Shown here: positions 1 through 9,180 of the stretch, one piece after another
Position numbering within the stretch: the first letter of the stretch is position 1
Layout: the number at the start of each line of letters is the position of its first letter
Assembly (NCBI GenBank): GCA_017992885.1
Contig: JAGONT010000011.1
Location: 1 to 61,673, forward strand
DNA length: 61,673 nt
Direction of reading: 5' to 3'
Origin: Alphaproteobacteria bacterium
GTDB lineage: Bacteria; Pseudomonadota; Alphaproteobacteria; UBA9655
The notes under the pieces: model-generated
Seen by the model: the letters and a program-made list of their open reading frames with translations, nothing else
What the model was told of the DNA's origin: nothing
Database searches by the model: none
Translations under genes and position numbers: made by a program

Positions 1-135
1 AAATCGAGAAAATAGCTTCAAAAAACTTCCTAAGCCTCTTGAGGAGGCCCACTTAAACACATTTTCTCCCTTATTAGTAAGCTAAATTTACACCATTCCC
101 ATTCTTTCTCATTATTCAGAGGTCTTTCTCTTGCT

Positions 136-411
136 GTGCCCGTTTTGAAAGGAGCTGCTCCTACACTTTGGTGTTCAATTAAAGATTTAGATGATAAAAT
201 ATATCACATAAAAATATTTACATTATTTCAAGGAAAAAGAAATTTAATAATGATGCCAATTACAAATACTTATACATCTATTGATTTAAAGGCAATTAAT
301 TTTAATGACTCAGATCCAGAATACGCACGAATGAGAATTCAGCCAACAAATCTAAACGATGTTAAGAAAATTGTATCCGAAAAAGATTTTAGTGTCCCAG
401 AAATTCAATAA
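136..411 (+). CDS. hypothetical protein, possibly a 3' gene fragment
   Basis: A 91-codon frame opening with GTG. The frame is open further upstream to about base 43 with no ATG, so this may be the tail of a truncated gene rather than a complete one. The product is polar with no signal peptide or membrane segment and I do not recognise the family. There is no convincing ribosome site before the GTG. It converges on pyrH. Chance open frame is a real alternative. Confidence 0.3.
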   Translation: MPVLKGAAPTLWCSIKDLDDKIYHIKIFTLFQGKRNLIMMPITNTYTSIDLKAINFNDSDPEYARMRIQPTNLNDVKKIVSEKDFSVPEIQ

Positions 412-476
412 TATTATTTTCTTATCTGTCAGGTTCAGTAAGATTGGGAAGAAGCTAGAGAAGATACTTCATCCTT

Positions 477-1199
477 TCATCGAATGACTGTAAATCGACC
501 TTCCCCTTTAAGGGCGTCCCTAATTCCATGGGCATTCAGAATGGAAAACACGATAATAGGAATTTGACTCTCTCGGGCTAAAGCAATTGCAGACGTATCC
601 ATGACCCTTAGATTTTCTGTTAGAACTTGCTGGTAGGTAAGTTCGGGATAAAAGACAGCTTCTTTGTGCTTGATAGGATCAACATTGTAAACACCGTCAA
701 CTTTTGTTGCTTTCATCAAAACTTGACAATTAAGTTCAGACGCTCTTAAAGCAGCAGCGGAATCGGTTGTAAAGTAAGGATTGCCTGTTCCTGCAGCACA
801 TATGACGATACGTCCCTTTTCCATATGGTGGGCAGCTCTTCTCCGAATATAGGGCTCACAAATCGATTGCATTGGAATAGCAGACATAACACGGGTTTCA
901 GCGCCCAATTGCTCAAGCTTGTTTTGTAAGGCTAAGGCATTGATGATTGTAGCCAACATCCCCATGTGATCAGATGTGGTCCTTTCAATCCCTTGGGTTG
1001 CACCATGGAGACCACGAAAGATATTCCCTCCTCCTATGACAATGGCTTGCTCAATACCTATGTCATGGGCTTCTTTTATTTCATTACAGATACGAGAAAT
1101 TGTTGGAAAATCAATTCCGTAAGATTGACTCCCCACTAAAGCTTCGCCCGATAATTTGAGCAAAACACGCTTATAAAGAGGATTTTGTAATAATGACAT
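477..1199 (-). CDS. pyrH: UMP kinase
   Basis: PyrH phosphorylates UMP to UDP with ATP in the cytoplasm, at the head of pyrimidine nucleotide supply. The 240-residue length is normal. The amino-acid-kinase fold signatures are visible: RVLLKLSGEAL near residue 11, the glycine-rich VIGGGNIFRG near residue 55 and the KATKVDGVYNVDP loop near residue 163. The ATG at 1199 gives the normal family N terminus. In most proteobacteria pyrH sits in rpsB-tsf-pyrH-frr. Here a divergent MFS gene lies upstream and no frr lies in the 476 bases downstream, so the usual operon is broken up. Identification is secure. Confidence 0.96.
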   Translation of the reverse strand: MSLLQNPLYKRVLLKLSGEALVGSQSYGIDFPTISRICNEIKEAHDIGIEQAIVIGGGNIFRGLHGATQGIERTTSDHMGMLATIINALALQNKLEQLGAETRVMSAIPMQSICEPYIRRRAAHHMEKGRIVICAAGTGNPYFTTDSAAALRASELNCQVLMKATKVDGVYNVDPIKHKEAVFYPELTYQQVLTENLRVMDTSAIALARESQIPIIVFSILNAHGIRDALKGEGRFTVIR

Positions 1200-1374
1200 G
1201 GAACCTTATGTATGAAGAATGCAATAATGAGTAAACTTTTTAACAAGGTCTCTGAAAAAATGCAAAAGTTTTTCTGAGGGCTCTCAACTTTGTCAATGTT
1301 TGAAGACTTTCTTTACACTTCTCCCCGACTCGGATAGGATTTTTTCCTTAGATTATAATGAGTAGGATAAAGTT

Positions 1375-2643
1375 ATGATTCCCTCCTTAGTCCGCAGTTG
1401 GGTTGTGTGGGCATCTGCAGCGCTTTTCTTTTGCTATCAATTTTTACTGAGAGTTTCTCCCAGCGTCATGACGCAAGAACTTATGGCAGACTTTCATGTC
1501 GATGCTTGTGCGCTTGGTGCGTTGACATCTTTCTATTTTTACGCCTACGCAAGTTTCCAACTTCCTGTTGGAGCTCTATTAGATAAGTTCGGTCCTCGGC
1601 ACCTCTTAATAGGAGCTTCTCTCGTTTGCTCAGGAGGAAGCCTTCTTTTTGCTACCGCTGAAACTGTTTGGATCGCATCAATTGGACGCTTTTTAATTGG
1701 TACAGGCTCAGCGTTTGGGTTTTTAAGCTGTATGAAGCTTGGAACTTTATGGTTTCCTCCTCAACACATCTCTAAAGTCGTAGGACTAACCCTTCTTCTA
1801 GGAACCTCAGGGGCTATGTCTGGAAGTTATCCTATGTCCTTTCTTGTAGATGCTTTTGGTTGGCGAGATACCGTATGGATCACCGCTGGAGGAGGTATAT
1901 TTTTGGCCTTTCTTATTGCTTTTGTTGTTAGAGATCATCCTCCTCAACAATTGCGCACGTATATTGAACAACATCATGCTTATGGCAGCCCTCCTTTAAG
2001 TCTTTGGCAGGGCTTACAAGTAATTCTAAAAAAACGGCAAACCTGGCTTTTAGCCGCTTATGGTATTATGATGTATGTTCCTTTAGCAGGATTTGCTGAT
2101 ATGTGGGGTGTTCCTTTTTTGACTCACGTTCATCACATGGACAAGCAATCTGCTTCTCTTTCAACGTCTTTTCTCTATTTTGGAGTTGGACTTGGCACAC
2201 CACTTTTTGCCTTTCTATCAGATCATTTTAAACAATTTAAGTTCTCATTACTTGGCTCAGCTATCTGTGCTTTGGGGCCCTTTATGATTATTATTTATGG
2301 TCCTGACTTTCCTCATTCTATCGTAATTGCCATCCTCTTTTTTGCTGGATTGATGCTCGGAGGACAATTTATGGCTTATTCTATAGTATGCGAAATTAAT
2401 CCTCTTTCTGTGAGTGGCATGGCCACCGGCTTTCAAAACATGATTTGTCTTTTCAGTGGAGTTATTTTTCAACCTCTTATGGGTTGGTTACTTGATCTTT
2501 TTTGGGCGGACACCTATGAAAATGGTGTCCGGATTTATTCTAGTGCTGCGTATCAAATGGCCTTGACCAGTGTAATTTTTGCTTTACTTTTAGCCATACT
2601 GGTCTCCCTCTTTATTCAGGAAGCCTACCCAAAGCGGGCATAA
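1375..2643 (+). CDS. MFS transporter (first of a tandem pair)
   Basis: A 422-residue major facilitator protein with about 12 hydrophobic segments. Visible family features are an N-terminal FLLRVSPSVM stretch in helix 1, the loop 2-3 motif GALLDKFGPR near residue 66 and a central hydrophilic loop near residues 185-215. The substrate cannot be read from sequence. It has the same architecture and many identical blocks (LGTLWFPPQ, LTLLLGT, GVIFQP) as the next gene 64 bases downstream, so the two arose by tandem duplication. The start at 1375 gives a full helix 1. Organisms of this lifestyle use such carriers to import host metabolites, but that is inference. Confidence 0.88.
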   Translation: MIPSLVRSWVVWASAALFFCYQFLLRVSPSVMTQELMADFHVDACALGALTSFYFYAYASFQLPVGALLDKFGPRHLLIGASLVCSGGSLLFATAETVWIASIGRFLIGTGSAFGFLSCMKLGTLWFPPQHISKVVGLTLLLGTSGAMSGSYPMSFLVDAFGWRDTVWITAGGGIFLAFLIAFVVRDHPPQQLRTYIEQHHAYGSPPLSLWQGLQVILKKRQTWLLAAYGIMMYVPLAGFADMWGVPFLTHVHHMDKQSASLSTSFLYFGVGLGTPLFAFLSDHFKQFKFSLLGSAICALGPFMIIIYGPDFPHSIVIAILFFAGLMLGGQFMAYSIVCEINPLSVSGMATGFQNMICLFSGVIFQPLMGWLLDLFWADTYENGVRIYSSAAYQMALTSVIFALLLAILVSLFIQEAYPKRA

Positions 2644-2707
2644 TTCTGAATTGACCCTTAAGAAAGGGATCTATATGGTTTATTTTTTTAATACTGAGTT
2701 GTAGGTC

Positions 2708-4009
2708 ATGATAGATGCTTCTCTAAAAAAACTTCAACAGTCTAACTTTTTTTTCTCAAAGAGCTGGCTTATATGGGGCTGTGCCGCTCTTTTTTATGGG
2801 TATCAGTTTATGTTAAGGGTTTCTCCTGGTGTTATGGCGGATGACCTGATGGAGACTTTTCAGGTAGATGCTTGTTCTCTGGGAACGCTAACGGGGTTTT
2901 ATTACTATGCTTATGCAGTTCTTCAAATCCCCGTAGGAACACTGATGGACCGCTTTAAGCCTAGGCGTATGTTGACTTTTGCAGCCATTATTTGTGGTTT
3001 AGGAGCTCTTGTTTTTTCTTCAGCTGATTCTCTCTCAATTGCTGCATTCGGCAGAACGATTATTGGAGTTGGATCTGCTTTTGCCTTTCTCAGCTGTCTT
3101 AAACTTGGAACTTTATGGTTTCCTCCTCAAAAATTACCTTTAGTTATTGGATTGACCCTTCTTTTAGGAACAATAGGGGGAGTTTCAGCTGGCTATCCCA
3201 TGGGATGGCTCGTTGAAGCTTCGGGATGGCGCCACTCTATGTGGCTTGTTGCATTCGCTGGATTTTTACTCGCTGTCCTTGGATGGATTATCATCAGAGA
3301 TAAAGCCCCGCCAATTTTGGAGGAAGCTATTCTCAAAAGTCACAATGATAATGACTCCATTGTACAGCATGGTCTTCTCACCAGCATTATTGAGGTCATC
3401 CGCAAGCCTCAGAGTTGGTTTATCGCTCTCTATGGAGCTTTTATGTATCTTCCCCTTTCAGGATTTGCCGATCTATGGGGCCCCCCTTTTCTTATGTCCG
3501 TTTACCAACTCGATAAAGCCACAGCAGGAGGTATCACTTCAGCATTGTACGTAGGAATTGGGGTAGGATCACCATTATTTCCTCTGCTATGTACACGCTT
3601 TAGGGCCTACAAACCCTCTGTTTTCATCGCAGCCCTTGGAGCCTTAGTTCTGCTTTCAAGTGTCTTTTACATTCCCTTCCTTCCTCTTTGGCTTCTTACT
3701 ACCTTGTTGTTTTTAGCAGGTGTTTTTCTAGGAGGTCAATTTTTAGGGTTTTCAATGACCTGTGCTTTAAACCCACTTTCAGCAAGCGCAACTGCTGGTG
3801 GTTTTCACAATATGCTGTGTATGTTAAGTGGCGTCATTTTTCAGCCTTTTATCGGCTATCTTTTAGATTCCCATTGGCAAGGAGAGTACATAAATGGTAT
3901 CCGTGTCTATACAAGCTCTGATTATACTTGGGCGCTTAGCTCGATCAGTATTTCGTTAGGATTAGCATGCTTTGTTGTGTTTTTTATTAAGGAAAAATAT
4001 TCAATCTAG
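2708..4009 (+). CDS. MFS transporter (second of a tandem pair)
   Basis: A 433-residue major facilitator protein, paralogous to the gene just upstream. The same blocks recur in the same order: FMLRVSPGVM in helix 1, GTLMDRFKPRR in loop 2-3, LKLGTLWFPPQ, LTLLLGT and GVIFQPFIGYLLD near the end. The first 15 or so residues are an extra hydrophilic tail relative to its partner. The copies have diverged widely at the protein level, so the duplication is not recent and the substrates may differ. The downstream copper chaperone gene begins 7 bases after the stop codon, so the three genes may be co-transcribed. Substrate unknown. Confidence 0.88.
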   Translation: MIDASLKKLQQSNFFFSKSWLIWGCAALFYGYQFMLRVSPGVMADDLMETFQVDACSLGTLTGFYYYAYAVLQIPVGTLMDRFKPRRMLTFAAIICGLGALVFSSADSLSIAAFGRTIIGVGSAFAFLSCLKLGTLWFPPQKLPLVIGLTLLLGTIGGVSAGYPMGWLVEASGWRHSMWLVAFAGFLLAVLGWIIIRDKAPPILEEAILKSHNDNDSIVQHGLLTSIIEVIRKPQSWFIALYGAFMYLPLSGFADLWGPPFLMSVYQLDKATAGGITSALYVGIGVGSPLFPLLCTRFRAYKPSVFIAALGALVLLSSVFYIPFLPLWLLTTLLFLAGVFLGGQFLGFSMTCALNPLSASATAGGFHNMLCMLSGVIFQPFIGYLLDSHWQGEYINGIRVYTSSDYTWALSSISISLGLACFVVFFIKEKYSI

Positions 4010-4016
4010 GGAAAAA

Positions 4017-4463
4017 ATGAAAAAAATATTTTCAGTTTTATTTGCTGCTAGCACGCTCTTTAGCACGCCTCTTTTTGCCAAAATCGAAATTTTGAATCCC
4101 TGGATACGCCCGTCAACAGGGCCAAACGCAGCTCTTTTCATGGAGGTTATCAACACATCAGAAAAACCAATTTCTCTGATCTCTGCTCACTCTGATACAT
4201 CCTCTCGCATGGAACTTCATCAACATATCGAGGAAAATGGTAGGATGCGTATGAGTCAGGTAGAAACCTTTAAAATTCCTGAACAAGGGAAATTAGCCTT
4301 AGTTCCAGGAGATCTCCATGTGATGTTTATGGGAATTCATCGCCCTTTTACAGAAGGCGAGACTATTCATGTAACACTTACTTTTGAAGGTGAAGAAAGC
4401 ATAAAAGTTGCTGTTCCTGTGAAAAATGGACAAACTCTTTCTTCTCATCCAAGTGACACTTAA
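4017..4463 (+). CDS. PCu(A)C-type periplasmic copper chaperone
   Basis: A 148-residue secreted protein of the PCu(A)C family (DUF461), which delivers Cu(I) in the periplasm, typically to cytochrome c oxidase. The ATG at 4017 is chosen over an upstream in-frame codon because it starts a clean signal peptide, MKKIFSVLFAASTLF..., ending near LFA. Copper ligands of the H-M-X(n)-H-X-M type are visible: MELHQH and RMRM near residues 64-80 and HVMFMG near residue 100. It lies 7 bases after an MFS gene. No ScoI/SenC partner is adjacent. Family call is strong; the target oxidase is inferred. Confidence 0.88.
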   Translation: MKKIFSVLFAASTLFSTPLFAKIEILNPWIRPSTGPNAALFMEVINTSEKPISLISAHSDTSSRMELHQHIEENGRMRMSQVETFKIPEQGKLALVPGDLHVMFMGIHRPFTEGETIHVTLTFEGEESIKVAVPVKNGQTLSSHPSDT

Positions 4464-4641
4464 GGAACAGTCTATCCAACCACCTCTATATTTATAATTC
4501 TTTGCGTCTTTTTTTCGTAGATTTAGTTTCAAAGCTTTTGGAGATAAACTTAAGGTTTTTAAAAATTTCAATTTTCGCAGTGAATCTGTTAGAAAATTGA
4601 TGTAAACTTTAAAAACATAAGAATTTATATAAAATAAATGC

Positions 4642-6309
4642 ATGCATTTTTTAAAAATCTTAAAGCTGCTTATTTCTCCTGAAGGTAAAATAAAATATCT
4701 TCTTGGCTCTTTGATTATTGCTCTTGTAAGTGTGGGTTATCTCATTATAGAAGCCACAGATGGAACAACATTTGCTTACTTGCATATCCTTTACATTCCT
4801 ATCATTCTTGCTGGCTTAATATTCTCGGTCCGTGGTGGAGTGATCATGGGCTTAGTTTTAGGGATGATGGTCGGTCCTTTTATGCCCACGAGTTATGTCG
4901 ATGACATTTCTCAACCTTTTTCGTCTTGGGCTTTTCGTTTGGTTATTTTTACCGTTGTAGGTGCCCTTGTGGGAAGTGGATCTTCTCTTTTTAGAGCTTA
5001 TATAAAGGAGGTCGAGTTTAAACACATCACTGATCCCTTGACAGGGTTACCTAATCTTTACGGTTTGACCCAGATTTTCTTAAAAATTTGCCAAAATGCA
5101 AGTAAATCTATCATGATTATTGTTGTTGAAATTTACCAAACAGAAGAAATCATTAGAGCATTTGGTGAAGAAGGAACAAGTATGATTATAAAGCAAGTTG
5201 CCAAAAATTTACAAAAAATTGTTGGTAATGAGGGGATATTAGGCCGTCTTCAAGATCATCGCTTTATCCTTTTGATTCCAGAAGAAAAATACCTTGAAGG
5301 TATTTTTCAACGATGTGAATCTCTTTCAACAAGCACTTATCAGATTAATGATATCCCTCTTTTTGTCGAAATACGGTTTGGCGTTTCTCGCTATCCTTCC
5401 GATGATAAAAACTTAAGCCAGCTGATTCGTAAGGCTTTAATTGCTATTAATGTGACACACCATCAAGCTCAACGAATAAGTTATTTCAATCATCACATGA
5501 GTGATTCTTCTGAGTATAACGTTTTGCTCCTTCATCAACTCAAAGCGGCTCTTGAAAGAAAATCACTCATTTTAGAGTATCAACCGAAGGTTTATCTTAA
5601 AACAGGAAAAATTATGGGGTTTGAAGCCCTTATACGTTGGGTTGATCCCTTATTGGGACCGATGAATCCGGTAGATTTTATCCCGTTGGTTGAGGAAACA
5701 CTTTTAATTAATCCTCTTACTAAATGGGTGTTAGAAACAGCAATTCTGCAAATGCATCATTGGCAGAAAGAAGGAGTTTTGGTTCCTGTGAGTGTGAATT
5801 TTTCCATCAAGAATTTTCATGATGCATCTGTCATTGAAACTTTGATTGATCTTTTAGAGAAATATCAGATTCCTCCTCACTACTTTGAAATTGAGATTAC
5901 TGAAATATCTGTTGCTTCAAGTATGTCAGCGCTTATTGATGCTTTGAAACTCTTACGAAAAGTCGGTGTAAGAATTGCAATTGATGATTTCGGAACGGGA
6001 CAATCTTCACAACAATATTTATTAGATCTTCCTTTAAACATTGTCAAAATTGATAAAGTATTTATTCAATCTATCTGCCATAATTCTACCGCAGCAGCCA
6101 TTGTAAAAAATATAATTATCCTTGCACATGAGTTAAATCTTGAAGTTATTGCAGAGGGGATTGAAACACATTCCCAATACGATCTCTTAACGAAGTGGGG
6201 GTGTGAGGGAGGACAAGGATATCTCATGAGTCGTTCGCTCCAAGGTGAAGTCACTACAAACTGCTTAAAACATTTCTCAAATGTTCCATTAATCTCAAAA
6301 ATTACCTGA
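4642..6309 (+). CDS. membrane GGDEF/EAL protein, probable c-di-GMP phosphodiesterase
   Basis: A 555-residue protein with about four membrane segments in residues 15-115, a GGDEF-like domain (about 128-285) and a C-terminal EAL domain (about 300-545). The GGDEF core is degenerate: DPLTGLPN is present but the signature site reads LQDHRFILLIP, so cyclase activity is unlikely. The EAL domain keeps GFEALIRW, the N of VSVNFSIKNF, EIEITE, the DDFGTG loop, KIDKVFI and IAEGIET, so c-di-GMP hydrolysis is likely. The degenerate domain may bind GTP and regulate the EAL domain, as in other such tandem proteins. There is no periplasmic sensor domain between helices. It appears monocistronic. Confidence 0.9.
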   Translation: MHFLKILKLLISPEGKIKYLLGSLIIALVSVGYLIIEATDGTTFAYLHILYIPIILAGLIFSVRGGVIMGLVLGMMVGPFMPTSYVDDISQPFSSWAFRLVIFTVVGALVGSGSSLFRAYIKEVEFKHITDPLTGLPNLYGLTQIFLKICQNASKSIMIIVVEIYQTEEIIRAFGEEGTSMIIKQVAKNLQKIVGNEGILGRLQDHRFILLIPEEKYLEGIFQRCESLSTSTYQINDIPLFVEIRFGVSRYPSDDKNLSQLIRKALIAINVTHHQAQRISYFNHHMSDSSEYNVLLLHQLKAALERKSLILEYQPKVYLKTGKIMGFEALIRWVDPLLGPMNPVDFIPLVEETLLINPLTKWVLETAILQMHHWQKEGVLVPVSVNFSIKNFHDASVIETLIDLLEKYQIPPHYFEIEITEISVASSMSALIDALKLLRKVGVRIAIDDFGTGQSSQQYLLDLPLNIVKIDKVFIQSICHNSTAAAIVKNIIILAHELNLEVIAEGIETHSQYDLLTKWGCEGGQGYLMSRSLQGEVTTNCLKHFSNVPLISKIT

Positions 6310-6404
6310 AATTCGGGCTTTCCCATGGATAAATATACCCTTCTTGAAATCTCAATTGTCTCTAAAACTCACTTGTTTTTGCAAAAAAGGTCATTCTAAC
6401 CTCA

Positions 6405-7250
6405 TCACTCATCTTGCAACACCTCTGTTGAAGATTGTGGAATTGTCGTGTGAAGCCAATCAGTCCACCGCTGGATTCCTCCAGCTTTTCGTTGACTAAC
6501 GAATGCATAAAAAGCTTTGATAAAGGCAGCTCTCTCTTCAAGTTGCTGTTTTGTATAACTTCCTTTTTTCCATGCAGCTATATTGAGTAAATCTTCTGAT
6601 CCTAAAAGATGTTGGCGGTTAACAATAGCCGTCAGCGAGACATGAGGGGCATTCCTCATGATATCGAACATCACAAGCATCATTGATGTTCTTCCTTTAC
6701 CATAATGGCAATGAAAATGAACCCAGCTGTTTTTAGGTAAGGTATCAAAGATCCTTACAATTTCATCGATGGATTCACTTGACGAGATAAACTTGCTGCC
6801 AACCTGGACATGAAAATATGAAAATCCATTTTTCTGAGCTACCTCAGATTCAGAAATTATAAGATCAGGACGCACATCGGTTGTTCCTGTAAAAATCCAT
6901 CTTCTTATATAATACTTCCAATGAGGGTGAGGATTTTGATAAGCAAAAAAAGTGGTTGGAATTCCATAGACATAGCCATGTAATTCACTAATCCCATCAA
7001 TGATAACAATGGTTTCTTTCACGTGGTTCAATCTTCTTTTCAGGTCAGAGAAACGTACGGATGTTCCCCCAGAAGCCTTAAGATCTCGCAGCCCTGTTAA
7101 ATCTACCTGTTGCGTTGACCAAATTTTATCTTGGGTCGTACGAAAATGACCATTAAAAAATGCCTCAAAAAAAAGATATAGTATTAACCCAATAAAAAAG
7201 CAGATACTTCCTATGATGAAGAGATTTCTGAGTTTAAAAAACGATTTCAT
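6405..7250 (-). CDS. membrane-anchored PTP-like phytase family phosphatase (copy 3)
   Basis: A cysteine phosphatase of the PTP-like phytase type. The start at 7250 overlaps the stop of the upstream copy by ATGA, and removes a ten-residue extension that begins inside that gene. Residues 7-30 form one membrane segment, followed by FRTTQ, a VDLTGLRDLKASGG block and an IIDGISELHGY block shared by all three copies. The catalytic P-loop HCHYGKGRTS holds Cys and Arg in C-X5-R spacing. The enzyme family removes phosphate from inositol phosphates or phosphotyrosine through a phosphocysteine intermediate. With one N-terminal anchor the domain should face the periplasm or be exported. Substrate is not known. 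Confidence 0.85.
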   Translation of the reverse strand: MKSFFKLRNLFIIGSICFFIGLILYLFFEAFFNGHFRTTQDKIWSTQQVDLTGLRDLKASGGTSVRFSDLKRRLNHVKETIVIIDGISELHGYVYGIPTTFFAYQNPHPHWKYYIRRWIFTGTTDVRPDLIISESEVAQKNGFSYFHVQVGSKFISSSESIDEIVRIFDTLPKNSWVHFHCHYGKGRTSMMLVMFDIMRNAPHVSLTAIVNRQHLLGSEDLLNIAAWKKGSYTKQQLEERAAFIKAFYAFVSQRKAGGIQRWTDWLHTTIPQSSTEVLQDE

Positions 7251-8101
7251 AATGTCTCTTTTTTCTGTGCTTGATGCCAATCAGACCATTTTTTAATTCC
7301 TCCAGCTTTTCGCTGGCAAATAAATGTATAAAAATTGATGATAAACTTCTTGCGCTGCTCAAGTGTATTTGAAGAATATGCTTTGCTTCCTTTTATTTTC
7401 CAATTGCGAGTATCAAATAAATTGACAGAACCCAGAAGATGTTGACGCTTAACGATATTTTTTAGAGCAACGGTAGGCGCATTTTTCATGATGTCATACA
7501 TGACAAGCATCATGGAAGTGCGACCTTTCCCATGACGACAGTGAAAGTAAATCCACATATTGTCTGGGACTTTATCAATATAAGAAACGAATTCATCTAC
7601 GCATTTATCAGGAGTAAGGAATTTGCTTTCAATTTGAATATGCTTATAATCAAAATAAAAATTTTTAGCAATGATAGCTTCAGAAGTAGTGTACTTAGAA
7701 AGAATTTTAGAAGTACTCGTAAAAATAAGGCGTCGGATAAAAAATAACAGGTTAAAACCTTTGTTATTATAGCCAAGAAAAGTTGTAGAAATGTTGCCGA
7801 TATAACCATGTTCTTCGGACATCCCATCAATAATAAGGATCTTGCCACGAGCATGATGGAGCTTTTTTCTAAGTTTTGAAAAATTAATGATAGGCCCGCC
7901 AGAGGCCTTAAGATCGCGTAAACCAGTTAGGTCCACTTTTTTTCGAGTTGAAACAGTACCTTGCATCGTACGAAATCTAGCATTTGAATAATCATCTGTA
8001 TATATTAAGTAAAAAACAAGAAAAAGAATAAAAAAAGAAATCAATCCAATTCCTATAAAAAGATATTTTCTCTTTAAAATTTTTCTAATCATTTTTTCCA
8101 A
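7247..8101 (-). CDS. membrane-anchored PTP-like phytase family phosphatase (copy 2)
   Basis: A 284-residue paralog of its two neighbours. Residues 13-33 form a membrane segment, then FRTMQ, VDLTGLRDLKASGG (about 56-69) and LIIDGMSEEHGY (about 89-100). The P-loop FHCRHGKGRTS places Cys at 188 and Arg at 194, so catalysis looks intact. An in-frame ATG three codons in (8092) is an alternative start. The gene overlaps the next copy by four bases and lies 39 bases after the previous one, so all three should be on one transcript. This copy has the most divergent middle region (about residues 110-150). Confidence 0.85.
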   Translation of the reverse strand: MEKMIRKILKRKYLFIGIGLISFFILFLVFYLIYTDDYSNARFRTMQGTVSTRKKVDLTGLRDLKASGGPIINFSKLRKKLHHARGKILIIDGMSEEHGYIGNISTTFLGYNNKGFNLLFFIRRLIFTSTSKILSKYTTSEAIIAKNFYFDYKHIQIESKFLTPDKCVDEFVSYIDKVPDNMWIYFHCRHGKGRTSMMLVMYDIMKNAPTVALKNIVKRQHLLGSVNLFDTRNWKIKGSKAYSSNTLEQRKKFIINFYTFICQRKAGGIKKWSDWHQAQKKETL

Positions 8102-8140
8102 AAAAATTTGTCATTACTTTTTCAATAGATGTTTCCATTG

Positions 8141-8965
8141 TTACAAGAGGTTTGCTTGTTGTTGACCCTGCCAATCCGACCAGTATTGAATTCCTCCAGC
8201 CTTTCGCTGACAAACAAATTGGTAGAATTCTTCAATAAATTTTTTACGCGCTTCAAGCATGTGTTTGTCATAGGTTGAATGCTGCCAAGCATCCGTATCA
8301 AATAAGTTCTCTGAACCTAAATAAGCTTGACGTTTGACAATATCCTTTAGAGAGACTTTAGGAGCATTTTTCATGATATCGAACATAACTAACATCATAG
8401 ATGTTCTGCTTCTACCATTATGACAGTGAAAATGAAGCCAAGTTTCCCCAGGTAAGTTATCAAGGAAGGTGACAAACTCATCTATGCTTTCATTTGTAGG
8501 AATGGATTTGCTTATCATCTTTATGTTTTTATAGTCAAATTCATAGACTTTAGCTTCTTTTTGTCCATTTATGACAAGATCAGGGCGAATCTCTGTTGAC
8601 CCTGTGACGAGCAGACGCCTTAGATAATGTCGAAGGGCTGGTGGTGACGTATTGTAGCCTAGCAAAGTTGTGGGAACGCCATGAATATACCCATGAAACT
8701 CATTCATTCCATCAACCATAATCTTATTGCCTTTGATATTTCTTAGTTTTTGTCTGATAATAAAAAAATCTACAGAATCACTGCCAGAGGCTCGCAATTC
8801 ACGTAATCCAGTTAAATTAACATCTGTTACGGTCGAAAATTCATCCTGCATAGTACGGAATTTTCTAGCATAATAACCATCAAAAAACAGATAGACTATA
8901 AAAACACTAAGGAGAACAAGAAGGCTTCCCATGAGAAAGAGCTTATTCTTTAAAATTTTTTTCAT
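8141..8965 (-). CDS. membrane-anchored PTP-like phytase family phosphatase (copy 1)
   Basis: The first gene of the phosphatase triplet, 274 residues, starting with MKKILKNKLF and a membrane segment at residues 9-28. The shared blocks are FRTMQ, VNLTGLRELRASGS, IMVDGMNEFHGY and TTLLGYN. The P-loop HCHNGRSRTS has Cys181 and Arg187. The second half of the loop (GRSR rather than GKGR) differs from the other copies, which may alter substrate preference. About 215 bases separate it from the divergent pbpA gene, and the operon promoter should lie there. All copies end with a conserved FICQRKAGGI / W(S/T)DW block. Confidence 0.85.
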   Translation of the reverse strand: MKKILKNKLFLMGSLLVLLSVFIVYLFFDGYYARKFRTMQDEFSTVTDVNLTGLRELRASGSDSVDFFIIRQKLRNIKGNKIMVDGMNEFHGYIHGVPTTLLGYNTSPPALRHYLRRLLVTGSTEIRPDLVINGQKEAKVYEFDYKNIKMISKSIPTNESIDEFVTFLDNLPGETWLHFHCHNGRSRTSMMLVMFDIMKNAPKVSLKDIVKRQAYLGSENLFDTDAWQHSTYDKHMLEARKKFIEEFYQFVCQRKAGGIQYWSDWQGQQQANLL

Positions 8966-9180
8966 TAAAGGCCTTCGATAAACAAATTTATTGAAACAAT
9001 TGTTTGGATATTCACTTGCATAATGACTTTAATATCAAAAGAGTAAACGATTTTTAAAAGAATTCGTTAAAATAGGCAAGTAAGAAATGCATAAGATTTC
9101 GGAACGCAAAGTAGATTTTGATTGACCCATCTTTCATCTCTGGGCAAAGTGCAGAAAATCTTTGTAAATTTATTTTAAAA

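Noticed and set aside
4299..4643. 114-codon minus-strand frame
   Set aside because: Antisense to the end of the copper chaperone gene and the following gap; product has no family features and no ribosome site.
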